This document shows positions 16,076-25,291 of a DNA stretch of 32,880 nt, in pieces. This stretch comes from Candidatus Nanopelagicales bacterium. GTDB lineage: Bacteria > Actinomycetota > Actinomycetes > S36-B12. The stretch spans positions 117,680 through 150,559 of the forward strand of contig JAURFD010000006.1 of assembly GCA_030827125.1 (NCBI GenBank), given 5' to 3'. Under the pieces are notes generated by a model. That model was not told where the DNA came from and ran no database searches. It saw nothing but the letters and a program-made list of their open reading frames with translations. Positions within the stretch are counted from its first letter, which is position 1. The number at the start of each line of letters is the position of its first letter. The translations under genes were made by a program, and so were the position numbers.

Positions 16076-16204
16076 ATGTTCCGTCGCAAGAAGGTCAAGG
16101 ACGAGAAGTTGAGCCTGCACCAGCTGTGGGATCGTGAGCGCGACCGCGCCATGACCCCCGCCGAGCGCGAAGAGATCGACGCGATCTTCTCGCGTTATGT
16201 GTAG
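16076..16204 (+). CDS. Small basic/charged protein, 42 residues, unknown function
   Basis: The ATG at 16076 is preceded by a strong SD (GGAGGG, 6-nt spacing) and codes for 42 residues. A Lys/Arg-rich start (MFRRKKVKDEKLSL) is followed by a helical charged segment (LWDRERDRAMTPAEREEID) and an aromatic end (IFSRYV). There is no signal peptide or membrane segment. The good SD, a structured leader, GC-rich third codon positions and a following terminator all support a real gene. I do not recognise the family. Charge pattern alone would fit a nucleic-acid- or protein-binding adaptor, but that is speculation. Confidence 0.75.
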   Translation: MFRRKKVKDEKLSLHQLWDRERDRAMTPAEREEIDAIFSRYV

Positions 16205-16229
16205 GCACCACGCAATACCTCAGGCGAAC

Positions 16230-16263
16230 GAAGGGCCCGCAGCCACTGGCTGACGGGCCCTTC
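16230..16263. terminator. Bidirectional Rho-independent terminator
   Basis: AAGGGCCCG pairs with CGGGCCCTT, enclosing a second small stem AGCC/GGCT. It is followed by TTCGGCTTTC on the plus strand. It lies between the convergent 42-residue gene and the decarboxylase gene and can serve both. Confidence 0.75.
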
Positions 16264-16271
16264 GGCTTTCA

Positions 16272-16291
16272 CCTAGTCCCCGCGGACTAGG
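16272..16291. repeat. Perfect inverted repeat across the decarboxylase stop codon
   Basis: CCTAGTCC and GGACTAGG (8 bp, no mismatch) flank a CCGC loop. The decarboxylase TAG stop lies inside the right arm (16287-16289). Together with the hairpin at 16230-16263 it makes a double 3'-end structure. Confidence 0.6.
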
Positions 16292-17774
16292 TGGCGATGA
16301 CGCGGAAACGCGATACCTGCGGATCAAGGCTGCCGCGCACCCATCCGTACGGTGATGCCGCCGTCTGCCGCAGGAAGTCCACGACGGTGTCCGTGATGAT
16401 CTCGCCCGGCAGGACGTTAGCCACTCCCGGCGGGTAGGCAGCGAGGGAGTCGGCCGAAATGCGACCGACCGCCTCGGCAGCCGAGACCACCTCGCTCGGG
16501 CTGAAGTACGCCTCACGCAGGTCCATCGCTCGATCGCCTTGGGGTGGCAGGTGGATCGGCGGATGGTCGGCGAGGTCGCGCTCAGGCAGCGAGTGCAGAG
16601 CATTGGCGACGTAGTCGACATCGAGTCGACTCCCGGCTCCCACCAGTCCGACGATGCACGAGTCAGTGGCCATCTCGACATGCACGTGATGGTGCTCCTC
16701 AAGCAAGCGACGAGCGACATATCCCGGCACACCCCCGGATCGTGTATCCACGACAAACCGCAACGGGTCAAGGGCGATGACGTCGGGAGCCGCATGAATC
16801 GACGGATCAGGATCGGCATATCGGCCGTGCGCATTCAAGACTTCACGGAGGCGTTCCACATCGGCGATGGACTCACCAATCCCCGCAATCCCCTGCAATT
16901 GCAGGTCGCGGCGGGCGAGATCGAGCGAGGCATAGAGCAACGCGGAGGGACTCGTGGTCGCAACGGTATTCATCGCGCGCACGATCAGCGGCTCGATCGC
17001 ATCGGCGTACGCCGTGTCACCGAGATGCAGCATCGCGGATTGGGTGAGAGAGCCACCCAACTTGTGCGTACTCGAGATGACCAGGTCGGCGCCGAGCTGG
17101 ACAGCTGACGGTGGGAGCTCGGGGTGGAAGCCGAAGTGGCTGCCCCAGGCTTCATCGACAACCAGCGGTACACCGTGCCGATGCGCTACCTCCACGAGGG
17201 CGGGGACATCGGCCACGGCCCCGAAGTACGAGGGAGTGACGAGGTAGGCGGCCACTGCCTCGGGATAGGCCGCCAGCTGCTCCTCGAGTGCACTCGCGGT
17301 GACTCCGTGCGCAATGCCGAGGTGCGGATCCACCGTCGGTTGCACGAACTCCAGGCGTAGGCCGGCGAGGATGGCGCCGTCAATGACCGAGGTGTGGACC
17401 GAGCGTTGGACCACCGCGGTAGGCCCGAGACTGCGCAGCGCAAGAGAGGCCACGTGGTTGCCCTGCGAGGCCCCGTGGGTGAGGAACCAGGTGCGCCGGG
17501 CGCCCCAGGCCTCGGCCGCTAGGCGCATCGCTTCCTGAAGGGGGCTGGGCTCGTCGGATCCGGGCAGCGGGAGATCCACCCCCTCGGTGAACATGGGGAT
17601 GTCCATCGCGAGGAGTTCGGGCCCGGCGAGGCTGGCCAGGGCGGGATGCCGGTCCACCTGGTCTTGATGCCCCGGTACGCCGAGGCGCACCCACGATCCT
17701 GCCGCGTTGCGATGCAGCGCATCGGCGTACGGAGCGGGAGGAACCTCATGCTCGGTAGCGGACAGATCGGTCAC
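16287..17774 (-). CDS. Orn/Lys/Arg decarboxylase family PLP enzyme
   Basis: A 495-residue fold-type I PLP enzyme of the short SpeA/YaaO-like branch, lacking the long N-terminal wing of E. coli inducible decarboxylases. Visible elements are FLTHGASQGNHVASLAL (PLP phosphate loop), VVQRSVHTSVIDGAILAG, VDEAWGSHFGFHPELP (Asp that contacts the PLP ring nitrogen) and STHKLGGSLTQSAMLHLG with the Schiff-base Lys at about 238. The C-terminal part carries AYPPGVANVLPGEIIT. It would convert arginine, lysine or ornithine to the polyamine precursor agmatine, cadaverine or putrescine. The GTG at 17774 is the start; no SD is obvious. It is divergent from a polar amino acid ABC transporter. Confidence 0.93.
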   Translation of the reverse strand: MTDLSATEHEVPPAPYADALHRNAAGSWVRLGVPGHQDQVDRHPALASLAGPELLAMDIPMFTEGVDLPLPGSDEPSPLQEAMRLAAEAWGARRTWFLTHGASQGNHVASLALRSLGPTAVVQRSVHTSVIDGAILAGLRLEFVQPTVDPHLGIAHGVTASALEEQLAAYPEAVAAYLVTPSYFGAVADVPALVEVAHRHGVPLVVDEAWGSHFGFHPELPPSAVQLGADLVISSTHKLGGSLTQSAMLHLGDTAYADAIEPLIVRAMNTVATTSPSALLYASLDLARRDLQLQGIAGIGESIADVERLREVLNAHGRYADPDPSIHAAPDVIALDPLRFVVDTRSGGVPGYVARRLLEEHHHVHVEMATDSCIVGLVGAGSRLDVDYVANALHSLPERDLADHPPIHLPPQGDRAMDLREAYFSPSEVVSAAEAVGRISADSLAAYPPGVANVLPGEIITDTVVDFLRQTAASPYGWVRGSLDPQVSRFRVIAT

Positions 17775-17888
17775 AAGGGGTATCCAAGCGCATCCCTCAC
17801 TCGTTCCCTCATCTATTTGCTGGTTTCGCCCCCGAGGTTGGACCGCTTAGTCACAATGGCGCAATTCGACAGTGAAGGAGTTTGACTC

Positions 17889-18848
17889 ATGGGGACAACG
17901 CGTCGGCTGTCCATTGCGGCCGCACTCATGCTCAGTGGCGGCCTTCTGGCCGCATGTGGTGGTGGTGGGGGAAGCGCCACCACATCCAGCGAGGCAGCAC
18001 CGGAATCCAGTAGTTCGTCATCGAGTTCAAGCGAGTCGGCTTCGTCCGAGGCCACCGAGTCCTCGGAGGCCGCGCCTGCGGCCGACGGTCTCCTCGGCCA
18101 GATTCTGGAGACCGGCACCTTGCGAGTCGCGACTGACCCGGCTTATCCGCCGCAGTCGTCCTACGACGAGGGCACGGGCGAATGGCAGGGATTCGACATT
18201 GACGTGGCCACCGAGATCGCCACGCGTATGGGGGTCGTCGTGTCCTGGGAGACTCCGTCGTGGGACGTGCTGACCGCAGGCAATTGGAACGACCGCTGGG
18301 ATGTCTCAGTCGGCTCAATGTCGATTACGGATGAACGTGCACAGGTGCTCGACTTCACGGAGCCGTACTACTTCACCCCCGCGGGGCTCGCTGTCCAAGA
18401 GGGCAGCGACATCACCAGCATTGACCAGCTCTCCGGAAAGCGGATCGGAGTCTGCGGTGCGTGTACCTATGAGTTCTACCTGAATCGGACGCTAGCGATT
18501 CCTGGCTTCGCCTTCGAGTTCCTCGTCCCCGAAGACGTCGAGATCGTCACCTACGACACCGACTCGACGGCTATCCAGGACCTCAAACTCGGACGTGTGG
18601 ATGCTGTGATGTCAGCGGTGCCCACCCTCGAAGAGGCAGTGAAGAAGGGCAAGGAGATTCGTCTCCTAGGCGATCCAGTGTTCCTGGAGCCGCTCGCGGT
18701 CGCAGCGGACAAGAGTTCTTCCCTCCCGGTTGACAGTCTCGTCGCAGAACTGAACCGCATCGTCACCGAGATGCACGAGGACGGAACCCTCAGCGAACTG
18801 TCGATGAAGTGGTACGGCATTGACATCACGAAGGGCCCTGGCGCCTAG
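17889..18848 (+). CDS. Polar amino acid ABC transporter substrate-binding lipoprotein
   Basis: A 319-residue family 3 solute-binding protein. The signal peptide ends in LLAAC (lipidated Cys at about 23), followed by a glycine run and a low-complexity Ser/Glu linker to about residue 65 that tethers the binding domain to the membrane. The binding domain begins TGTLRVATDPAYPPQSSYD, with EWQGFDIDVATEIATRMGV, SITDERAQVLDFTEPYYF and GKRIGVC as typical lobes. It captures an amino acid for the permease and ATPase genes downstream. SD GGAG lies 8 nt before the ATG. Ligand specificity is not readable; the divergent decarboxylase suggests a basic amino acid. Confidence 0.93.
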   Translation: MGTTRRLSIAAALMLSGGLLAACGGGGGSATTSSEAAPESSSSSSSSSESASSEATESSEAAPAADGLLGQILETGTLRVATDPAYPPQSSYDEGTGEWQGFDIDVATEIATRMGVVVSWETPSWDVLTAGNWNDRWDVSVGSMSITDERAQVLDFTEPYYFTPAGLAVQEGSDITSIDQLSGKRIGVCGACTYEFYLNRTLAIPGFAFEFLVPEDVEIVTYDTDSTAIQDLKLGRVDAVMSAVPTLEEAVKKGKEIRLLGDPVFLEPLAVAADKSSSLPVDSLVAELNRIVTEMHEDGTLSELSMKWYGIDITKGPGA

Positions 18849-18885
18849 GTGTCAGTACTTGGCAACCTAAGGTCTCACGCCGTCC

Positions 18886-19758
18886 ATGACGAACAAGGCT
18901 GATGGCGAGGCCGTGCCGCAAACGCGGCACGGCCTCGCTCACTCACTCGAGGTCGCAAGTCTTCGCGTGCCTTTCCGCGTCAAAGTTGCTCTGGTCTGGG
19001 CAGTCATCGCGGTCCTGCTCGCCGTTGCCTTCACGCGAAGTGGCTTTGATGTTGAATGGATGATCGAGAAGGCTCCCGCGATCGTCAAGGGCGCCTGGGT
19101 CACCGTCCTCTTCTCGGTGATCGCCATCACTGGTGCCACGCTGCTGGCCCTCCTCGGCGCGCTGGGACGCGTGTCACGCAACCCCATCGCCTACGGGGTG
19201 AGTGGCTTCTACACCTCATTCTTTCGGGGAACACCCCTCATCGTGCAGTTGTTCCTTTGGTACCTCGCGCTCCCGCAGTTAGCGCAGGGCCTACTTCCAC
19301 AGGAGTACGCCCAATGGTTTATTTGGCCGGCTCAGGTGGCCGGGATTGTCGGAATCGCGTTCAACTACGGCGCCTACATGACGGAGATCTTCCGTTCGGG
19401 TATCGAAGCTGTCCCACATGGCCAGTCGGAGGCCGCTGAGGCTCTCGGCATGTCTTACCGCCAGCGGATGCGTCGCGTGGTCCTACCCCAAGCTGCCCGC
19501 ATTGTGATTCCCCCAACTGGCAACGAGTTCATTGCCATGATCAAGGACACCGCGCTCATCGGCCTACTAGGAACGACGTTGCTGTGGGCAGATCCGTTCC
19601 GGGTCGCGCAACTCACTGGCAAGGCGGACTTCCGCAATCTCGAAGCTTTGATTGTGGCCGCGCTCGTGTACTGGGGCTTGACCGGCATCTTCTCCTTCTT
19701 CCAGCGCAAACTAGAGACCCGCATGAGTAAGGGATACGTGAGGACCGTGCCAGCATGA
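18886..19758 (+). CDS. Polar amino acid ABC transporter permease
   Basis: A 290-residue membrane protein of the HisM/GlnP type. A polar N-terminus of about 40 residues precedes the first membrane helix ([16 protein letters not shown]), and about five helices follow. [16 protein letters not shown] is the characteristic start of the permease domain; the EAA loop reads [31 protein letters not shown], which docks to the ATPase. It lies 37 bp after the binding-protein gene, and its TGA overlaps the ATPase start (ATGA). Confidence 0.94.
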   Translation: MTNKADGEAVPQTRHGLAHSLEVASLRVPFRVKVALVWAVIAVLLAVAFTRSGFDVEWMIEKAPAIVKGAWVTVLFSVIAITGATLLALLGALGRVSRNPIAYGVSGFYTSFFRGTPLIVQLFLWYLALPQLAQGLLPQEYAQWFIWPAQVAGIVGIAFNYGAYMTEIFRSGIEAVPHGQSEAAEALGMSYRQRMRRVVLPQAARIVIPPTGNEFIAMIKDTALIGLLGTTLLWADPFRVAQLTGKADFRNLEALIVAALVYWGLTGIFSFFQRKLETRMSKGYVRTVPA

Positions 19759-20510
19759 CCGAACCCATGATCCGGGTGCGAGGCCTGCACAAGTCCTTCG
19801 GCGCGCTCGAGGTCCTCAAGGGCATTGATATCGACATCCATCCCGGTGAGGTTGTGGTGCTCTTCGGACGATCAGGCTCGGGGAAGAGCACCTTCTTGCG
19901 ATGCGTCAACTTCCTTGAGGAGCCGACTACGGGCTCGGTCGAGGTCGCCGGCGTAGAAGTTTCTGCAGGGCCACCTACGCGGCAGCGAAAGTCGGCGATC
20001 AGGGATCTGCGTATCAGGTGCGGAATGGTGTTCCAGCAGTTCAATCTATTCCCGCATATGACAGTGATCGAGAACGTCATGGAGGCGCCCCTTCGCGTCA
20101 AGGGGGAATCGACGGCGGACGTCAGGGACCGAGCCCTCGCCCTCTTGGTGGACGTCGGTCTTGACGACAAGGCCGACGAACATCCCATCAGGCTCTCAGG
20201 CGGGCAGCAACAGCGTGTGGCGATTGCACGCGCTCTGGCCATGCAACCGCAGGTCATGCTCTTCGACGAACCGACTTCCGCCCTCGATCCAGAGTTGATT
20301 CACGAGGTTCTCGCGGTGATGAAGCGTTTAGCGGAGACTCACTCCACAACCATGGTCGTTGTCACGCATGAAATGGGTTTCGCTCGAGAAGTTGCTGACC
20401 GCATGTGCTTCTTCCATGAGGGCATCATTTTCGAGCAGGGCACTCCCGCTGAGATGTTCGCCCAAGCGCGCGAGCCCGAGACGCAACGTTTCCTGGACGC
20501 TGTCATCTAG
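19755..20510 (+). CDS. Polar amino acid ABC transporter ATP-binding protein (GlnQ-like)
   Basis: A 251-residue ABC ATPase. Walker A is GRSGSGKST, the signature [15 protein letters not shown], Walker [14 protein letters not shown], and the H-loop [16 protein letters not shown], which is diagnostic of the GlnQ/HisP amino acid group. An extra stretch after Walker A ([26 protein letters not shown]) contains the Q-loop. It drives import by the preceding permease. The ATG overlaps the permease stop. Confidence 0.96.
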   Translation: MTEPMIRVRGLHKSFGALEVLKGIDIDIHPGEVVVLFGRSGSGKSTFLRCVNFLEEPTTGSVEVAGVEVSAGPPTRQRKSAIRDLRIRCGMVFQQFNLFPHMTVIENVMEAPLRVKGESTADVRDRALALLVDVGLDDKADEHPIRLSGGQQQRVAIARALAMQPQVMLFDEPTSALDPELIHEVLAVMKRLAETHSTTMVVVTHEMGFAREVADRMCFFHEGIIFEQGTPAEMFAQAREPETQRFLDAVI

Positions 20511-20536
20511 GACGTCATCCAGCGAAGGTGTCCTTT

Positions 20537-20570
20537 GGCCCTCCTCCAGGGGGGTCTCGGTCAGTACCGT
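20537..20570 (+). promoter_or_regulatory. Hairpin and -10 candidate upstream of the P-type ATPase gene
   Basis: A G/C hairpin (CCCTCC with GGGGGG around TCCA, 20539-20554) lacks a U-tract and is a weak terminator candidate for the ABC operon. TACCGT at 20565-20570 could be a -10. It would give a leader of about 26 nt containing the SD GGAAGGGGG before the ATG at 20603. Confidence 0.4.
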
Positions 20571-20602
20571 GGGGGAAGGTAAGGACTGGGAAGGGGGCCT
20601 TC

Positions 20603-23158
20603 ATGATCCCCCGGGTCGAGGTTCACGGCCTTGCAGCCGCTGAAGCCCAGGAGCGACTCGCCCGCTTCGGCCCCAACGAACTACCCGCTCAGAAGCGGCC
20701 GAGCATCCTGCGGCAGGTATGGATGGTCCTGCGTGAACCAATGATCCTGCTCCTCCTCGCGGCCGCGGCGGTGAGTTTCCTGCTCACCGAGCCCATCGAC
20801 TCGGCGATCCTGCTGGCCTCGGTGGTGTTCGTGGTCGCCATCTCGCTCTATCAGCAGCACAAGACGGTGAACGCGCTGGCAGCGCTTCGCGACCTCAGCG
20901 CCCCGCGCGCTCTGGTCGTGCGCGATGGCGTTGAGATCCGGATTCCCGGCCGTGACGTGGTGCCCGGTGACCTGGTGCTCCTCGCTGAAGGTGACCGCGT
21001 TCCTGCCGACGGCGTCGCCCTGGCCTCGACCAACCTGCGCGTCGATGAATCGGCACTCACTGGTGAGTCGGTACCGGTGCTCAAGGGCTCCACGGCCGAG
21101 GTGACAAGCGAGATGGGCCCACCCGGGGGAGAGGGCACGCCCTGGCTCTTCTCCGGGACCTTGGTAGTGGGTGGACACGGTGAGGTCGTCGTCCATCGCA
21201 CGGGCGGCGCCACGGAGTTCGGCCGCATCGGACATGCCCTGAGTGACCAGGGGGAGTCAAGGACGCGCCTTCAGCGTGAGTTCGATCGCCTCGTCATCAT
21301 TTTCGCCTCGGTCGCGTTCACGACCGCCGTGCTCGTCGTGGTGATCTATGGCTGGACCCGAGGGGACTGGTTGCAGGGTGCGCTCGCGGGCATCACGACC
21401 GCAATGGCCGTCATCCCCGAGGAGTTCCCCGTCGTGTTCAGCGTATTCCTGGCGCTCGGGGCCTGGCGGATGGCGCGGCGCAAGGTGCTCGCTCGCAACC
21501 CTCCCGCGATCGAGAGCCTGGGGTCGGTGACGGTCCTGTGCGTCGACAAGACCGGCACGCTCACGAGCAACGACATGACGGTCTGGGATGTTGCGATCGA
21601 CGGTGTGAGCCAGCGCGTGGCGGACGGACTTGACGACGCGGCGATCGAGTTGGCCAGGGTGGCCGCCTTGGCCTGCCCGCGAACCGTGGTCGACCCGATG
21701 GATCGCGCATTCGTACGACTGGCTGACGAGTTCGCGCCGGACTGGCGTGACGGTGTCGGTGAACTGCTTCGGGAGTACCCGCTCTCGCCCGACCAACTCT
21801 CTGTCGCCCAGGCATGGCGGCTGCCCGACGGGCGCGCCCTCGTCGCGATGAAGGGAGCGCCAGAGACAGTGATGCGGGCCGCGCATCTTCCGTCCGACCA
21901 GCGCGTGGACTACGAGGCAGCCATAACAAGCGCGAGCGCCAACGGACTCCGCATTCTCGGGGTTGCCGTCGCCATCCTCGACGCCGCTGAGTTGCCCACG
22001 GAGCAGCGTGACCTACCCGTACGGATGCTCGGCCTTGCCGGACTGCGCGATCCGGTCCGTCCCGGCGTCCCCGATGCCGTCCAGACATGCGCTCGCGCAG
22101 GTATCCGCACCGTCATGATCACCGGGGACTACCCCGGTACGGCGATGGCTATCGCGCGCGAGATCGGCATCCCTACCGAGGCGGGCTGCCTGACCGGAGC
22201 TGACCTGGACGAGATGAACGATGCGGAACTCGCGGATGCCGCTCGTCGGGTCAACGTCTTTGCCCGCATGGTTCCCGAGCGCAAACTCGCCCTGGTGAAT
22301 GCGCTGCAGGCCGATGGCGAGGTCGTCGGCATGACCGGTGATGGGGTCAACGATGCTCCGGCGCTGCGAGCGAGCGACATTGGCATCGCGATGGGGGGTC
22401 GCGGCACCGACGTTGCCCGCGAGGCAGCCGACCTTGTCGTGGTCGACGATGACTTCGCCTCGATCGCCGGCAGCGTTCGTCAGGGACGCGGTGTCTTCGC
22501 CAACCTGCGCAAGGCGCTCACCTACATCATCAGCGTCCACGTGCCGATCTACGGCATCGCCCTGATCCCGGTCTTTGTCGCCGACTGGCCACTCGTCCTG
22601 CTGCCGGTCGAGGTGGTCATCCTTGAGTTGATCATCGATCCCGCCTGCACCGTGGTGTTCGAGAACGAGAAGGTCAGCCCCACCATCATGGAGGACGAGC
22701 CGCGATCGGCGACAGCACCGATGTTCGGTGTACGCGAGTTCATCGTGGCGCTGGCCCAGGGCGCGGTTCTCCTCGCTGTGGTCCTCGTCGTGTACGTCGG
22801 CTCGCTGTTCTCTGGCATGGCCGACGAGTCGGTGCGGTCGATCACCTTTGTCACCCTCGTGACCGGCAATGTGGCGCTGATCCTCGCCAATCGATCCCGA
22901 CACATCTCTGCCGTGCGGGCCCTGTTCACCCGAAGCAACCCGGCATTGTTGGTCATCCTCGCTCTGGCGGCCAGCGTCCTCCTCGTGCTCATCGCCGTAC
23001 CCCCCGTCCGGGCGGTGCTCCAACTCGGCTCCCTGACGCCGCTGCAATGGACCATCGGGATCGTGGCCGGGCTGAGCTCTATCGTCTGGTTCGAGGTCTA
23101 TCGGTGGTTCGGTCGCCGTAGGGAACCTCGCGAGGCGGCACCGCGTCCACTTCGCTAG
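20603..23158 (+). CDS. Cation-transporting P-type ATPase
   Basis: An 851-residue P-type ATPase. An N-terminal cation-ATPase segment (RLARFGPNELPAQKRPS) is followed by paired membrane helices. The actuator motif TGES lies at about 153-156, the ion-site helix PEEFPVVFSVFLALG at about 272, the phosphorylation motif DKTGTLT with Asp 315, TGDGVNDAPALRASDIG at about 578, and several C-terminal helices. There is no heavy-metal CxxC domain or CPC motif; PEEFP replaces the PEGLP of classic calcium pumps, so it looks P2-like with cation unassigned. The ATG at 20603 has an SD; an upstream open frame to 20528 overlaps the probable promoter. Confidence 0.93.
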   Translation: MIPRVEVHGLAAAEAQERLARFGPNELPAQKRPSILRQVWMVLREPMILLLLAAAAVSFLLTEPIDSAILLASVVFVVAISLYQQHKTVNALAALRDLSAPRALVVRDGVEIRIPGRDVVPGDLVLLAEGDRVPADGVALASTNLRVDESALTGESVPVLKGSTAEVTSEMGPPGGEGTPWLFSGTLVVGGHGEVVVHRTGGATEFGRIGHALSDQGESRTRLQREFDRLVIIFASVAFTTAVLVVVIYGWTRGDWLQGALAGITTAMAVIPEEFPVVFSVFLALGAWRMARRKVLARNPPAIESLGSVTVLCVDKTGTLTSNDMTVWDVAIDGVSQRVADGLDDAAIELARVAALACPRTVVDPMDRAFVRLADEFAPDWRDGVGELLREYPLSPDQLSVAQAWRLPDGRALVAMKGAPETVMRAAHLPSDQRVDYEAAITSASANGLRILGVAVAILDAAELPTEQRDLPVRMLGLAGLRDPVRPGVPDAVQTCARAGIRTVMITGDYPGTAMAIAREIGIPTEAGCLTGADLDEMNDAELADAARRVNVFARMVPERKLALVNALQADGEVVGMTGDGVNDAPALRASDIGIAMGGRGTDVAREAADLVVVDDDFASIAGSVRQGRGVFANLRKALTYIISVHVPIYGIALIPVFVADWPLVLLPVEVVILELIIDPACTVVFENEKVSPTIMEDEPRSATAPMFGVREFIVALAQGAVLLAVVLVVYVGSLFSGMADESVRSITFVTLVTGNVALILANRSRHISAVRALFTRSNPALLVILALAASVLLVLIAVPPVRAVLQLGSLTPLQWTIGIVAGLSSIVWFEVYRWFGRRREPREAAPRPLR

Positions 23159-23190
23159 GGTCACTAATGTCCCGCTGAAGGAGGAGGCAG

Positions 23191-23811
23191 ATGTCGAGCG
23201 AGGCCGTGGCCACCGTGCCGCCGCTCCCCACTGCCAAGGGGGCGCAGCATCGCGGCGCTTACCTGGAAATGCTCATCTCGAGCCTCATTGGGCTGATAGC
23301 CGCCCTTGTCCTCTCCGTTGAGGCGATCACGCTCGCCGCGGATCCCAACGCGGTCTTCAGCTGCGATATCAACGAGAAGATTTCCTGCGCCAAGGTCGCC
23401 CTCACGTGGCAGGCCAACCTGCTCGGCTTCCCGAATGCCTTCCTTGGTCTCATCGCCGAGCCGGTGGTCATCACCGTGGCGGTCGCAGGTCTCGGTGGGG
23501 TTCGCTTCCCACGGTGGTTCATGAACCTCGCCATGGGGGTCTACTTCATCGGGCTCGTCTTCGCCTACTGGCTCTTCTACGAGGCCTACTTCGTCATCGG
23601 TGCCCTGTGCCCCTGGTGCTTGCTCGTCACCGTGACCACCACGACGGTTTTCGCGAGCCTGCTGCGCGTGACCCTCTGGGACAACACCTTCCACTTCTCC
23701 GAGTCGTTGCACGCCCGGGTCCAAAGTTGGCTACGCATCGGCGTGGACGTCTGGATCACCGTCCTTCTCATCGCTGTCCTCGCGGCGATGGTGATCTTCC
23801 GGTATATCTAG
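23191..23811 (+). CDS. Vitamin K epoxide reductase (VKOR) family protein
   Basis: A 206-residue membrane protein with four to five helices and the four conserved cysteines of VKOR: Cys 58 and Cys 66 in the loop SCDINEKISC, and the redox pair CPWC at 140-143. Bacterial VKOR reoxidises DsbA-like thiol oxidases and passes electrons to quinone, replacing DsbB in actinobacteria. The ATG follows AAGGAGGAGG. No thioredoxin-fold partner is encoded alongside. It directly precedes alkB, possibly by chance or in one transcript. A TAGGGT at 23156-23161 overlapping the ATPase stop is a possible -10. Confidence 0.93.
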   Translation: MSSEAVATVPPLPTAKGAQHRGAYLEMLISSLIGLIAALVLSVEAITLAADPNAVFSCDINEKISCAKVALTWQANLLGFPNAFLGLIAEPVVITVAVAGLGGVRFPRWFMNLAMGVYFIGLVFAYWLFYEAYFVIGALCPWCLLVTVTTTTVFASLLRVTLWDNTFHFSESLHARVQSWLRIGVDVWITVLLIAVLAAMVIFRYI

Positions 23812-23825
23812 TTCCAGATATCTAG
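23804..23825. repeat. Direct repeat ATATCTAG between VKOR and alkB genes
   Basis: ATATCTAG occurs at 23804-23811 (including the VKOR stop) and 23818-23825 (ending directly at the alkB ATG), 14 bp apart. It is AT-rich against a GC-rich background. It could be an operator or simply a short duplication. Confidence 0.45.
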
Positions 23826-25253
23826 ATGCAGGCCTACGAGGGGGTGCCGGTGCCGTCAGAACAAATTCCGACCGACAACACCACGTGGCGTGACCCCAAG
23901 CGCTACCTGTGGATTCTCGGCGTCACCATGCCTCTCATCCCGTTCGCCGCGGTTGGACTCAACGCCTGGAGTGGCTGGGCCATCTGGCTGTGGCTCGGCC
24001 CCATCATCATCCTGGGTGTCGTCCCCCTCATCGATTGGACCGTGGGCCGGGACGCGGCCGGACCACCGGACGACGCGATCGCCCGACTCGAGGCGGACCG
24101 CTACTACCGCTGGCTGACCTACCTGTTCCTGCCGATCCAGTACGCCGGTTTCATCATCGCCTTCTGGTACCTCATGACAGCCGACCTGTCGACGCTGGAC
24201 CGCGTCGGCCTGGCGGTCACCGTTGGCTTCATCGGTGGCCTCGGGATCAACACGGCCCACGAGCTCGGGCACAAGAAGGAGTCGCACGAGCGGTGGCTGT
24301 CCAAGATCGCGCTCGCGCAGACCTTCTACGGCCACTTCTACATCGAGCACAACCGCGGACACCATGTCCGAGTAGCGACCCCGGACGATCCGGCGAGTTC
24401 GCGGGTGGGGGAGAGTTTTTATCGGTTCTGGCCCCGCACCGTCTTCGGTTCCTTGCGCAATGCGTGGCGGCTGGAGAAGCGGCGTTATGCACGGCGCGGC
24501 CAGCATCCATTCCGCCTCGGCAATGACGTGCTCAATGCCTTCGCCATGTCGGCGTTGCTCTGGGTGGTGCTCATCGTGTGGCTCGGTCCGGGCGTCATCC
24601 CCTATCTGCTCATCCAGGCACTCGTCGGCTTTACGCTCCTCGAAGCGGTGAATTACCTCGAGCACTACGGTCTGCTGCGGGAGATCGTCGGTGTTCCCGG
24701 CAAGGAGAGATTCGAGCGGGTCGAACCTCGACACAGCTGGAACTCCAACAACATAGCCACCAACGTGCTGCTCTATCACCTGCAGCGCCACAGTGACCAC
24801 CATGCGAATCCCACGCGCCGATACCAGGCTCTGCGCGACGAGGTCGATGCGCCGGTCCTGCCCACGGGCTACGCCGGCATGATCCTGCTGGCTCTCGTTC
24901 CCCCGATGTGGCGTCGCGTTATGGATCCGCGGGTGCTCGCGCACTACGACGGCAACATGGCACGCGCCAACATCGCACCGCACATGCGCACCAAGATGCT
25001 GCGTCGCTACCCCGACCCTGCTTCGACGTCGGTGACGAATGTCAAGGTCGTGGACATGTCCGTGTCCACCCTGCCCGGTCGTCCGGTGGTCCTGCAGTGC
25101 CCCGGTTGTGGCTACGAGTACGACGAGCGTCTCGGTGACGACCGCGAGGGCTTCCCCGCGGGCACCGCCTGGTCGATCATCCCCGCGGATTGGTGCTGTC
25201 CTGATTGCGGTGTCCGCGACAAGGCCGACTTCGTCGTACGCCTCAGCGACTGA
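23826..25253 (+). CDS. alkB: Alkane 1-monooxygenase fused to C-terminal rubredoxin
   Basis: A 475-residue membrane di-iron hydroxylase that inserts oxygen at the terminal carbon of alkanes, with its electron carrier attached. The three histidine clusters are HELGHKKESHERW (from residue 145), EHNRGHH (from 174) and LQRHSDHH (from 319), and the AlkB signature NYLEHYGL starts at 276. About six membrane segments are visible. The rubredoxin domain (about 420-475) has CPGC (425, 428) and CPDC (458, 461) as iron ligands. Such fusions are known in actinobacteria. A rubredoxin reductase is not encoded nearby. The ATG at 23826 lacks an SD; GTG at 23850 after GAGGGGG is an alternative start. Confidence 0.94.
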   Translation: MQAYEGVPVPSEQIPTDNTTWRDPKRYLWILGVTMPLIPFAAVGLNAWSGWAIWLWLGPIIILGVVPLIDWTVGRDAAGPPDDAIARLEADRYYRWLTYLFLPIQYAGFIIAFWYLMTADLSTLDRVGLAVTVGFIGGLGINTAHELGHKKESHERWLSKIALAQTFYGHFYIEHNRGHHVRVATPDDPASSRVGESFYRFWPRTVFGSLRNAWRLEKRRYARRGQHPFRLGNDVLNAFAMSALLWVVLIVWLGPGVIPYLLIQALVGFTLLEAVNYLEHYGLLREIVGVPGKERFERVEPRHSWNSNNIATNVLLYHLQRHSDHHANPTRRYQALRDEVDAPVLPTGYAGMILLALVPPMWRRVMDPRVLAHYDGNMARANIAPHMRTKMLRRYPDPASTSVTNVKVVDMSVSTLPGRPVVLQCPGCGYEYDERLGDDREGFPAGTAWSIIPADWCCPDCGVRDKADFVVRLSD

Positions 25254-25291
25254 AAGGTAGTGCCGCCGAGGTGCCCGTCGCTGCGGAGCAA

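Noticed and set aside
22013-23164. 383-residue open frame antisense to the P-type ATPase
   Set aside because: Same composition effect; the ATPase motifs lie on the plus strand across the same interval.
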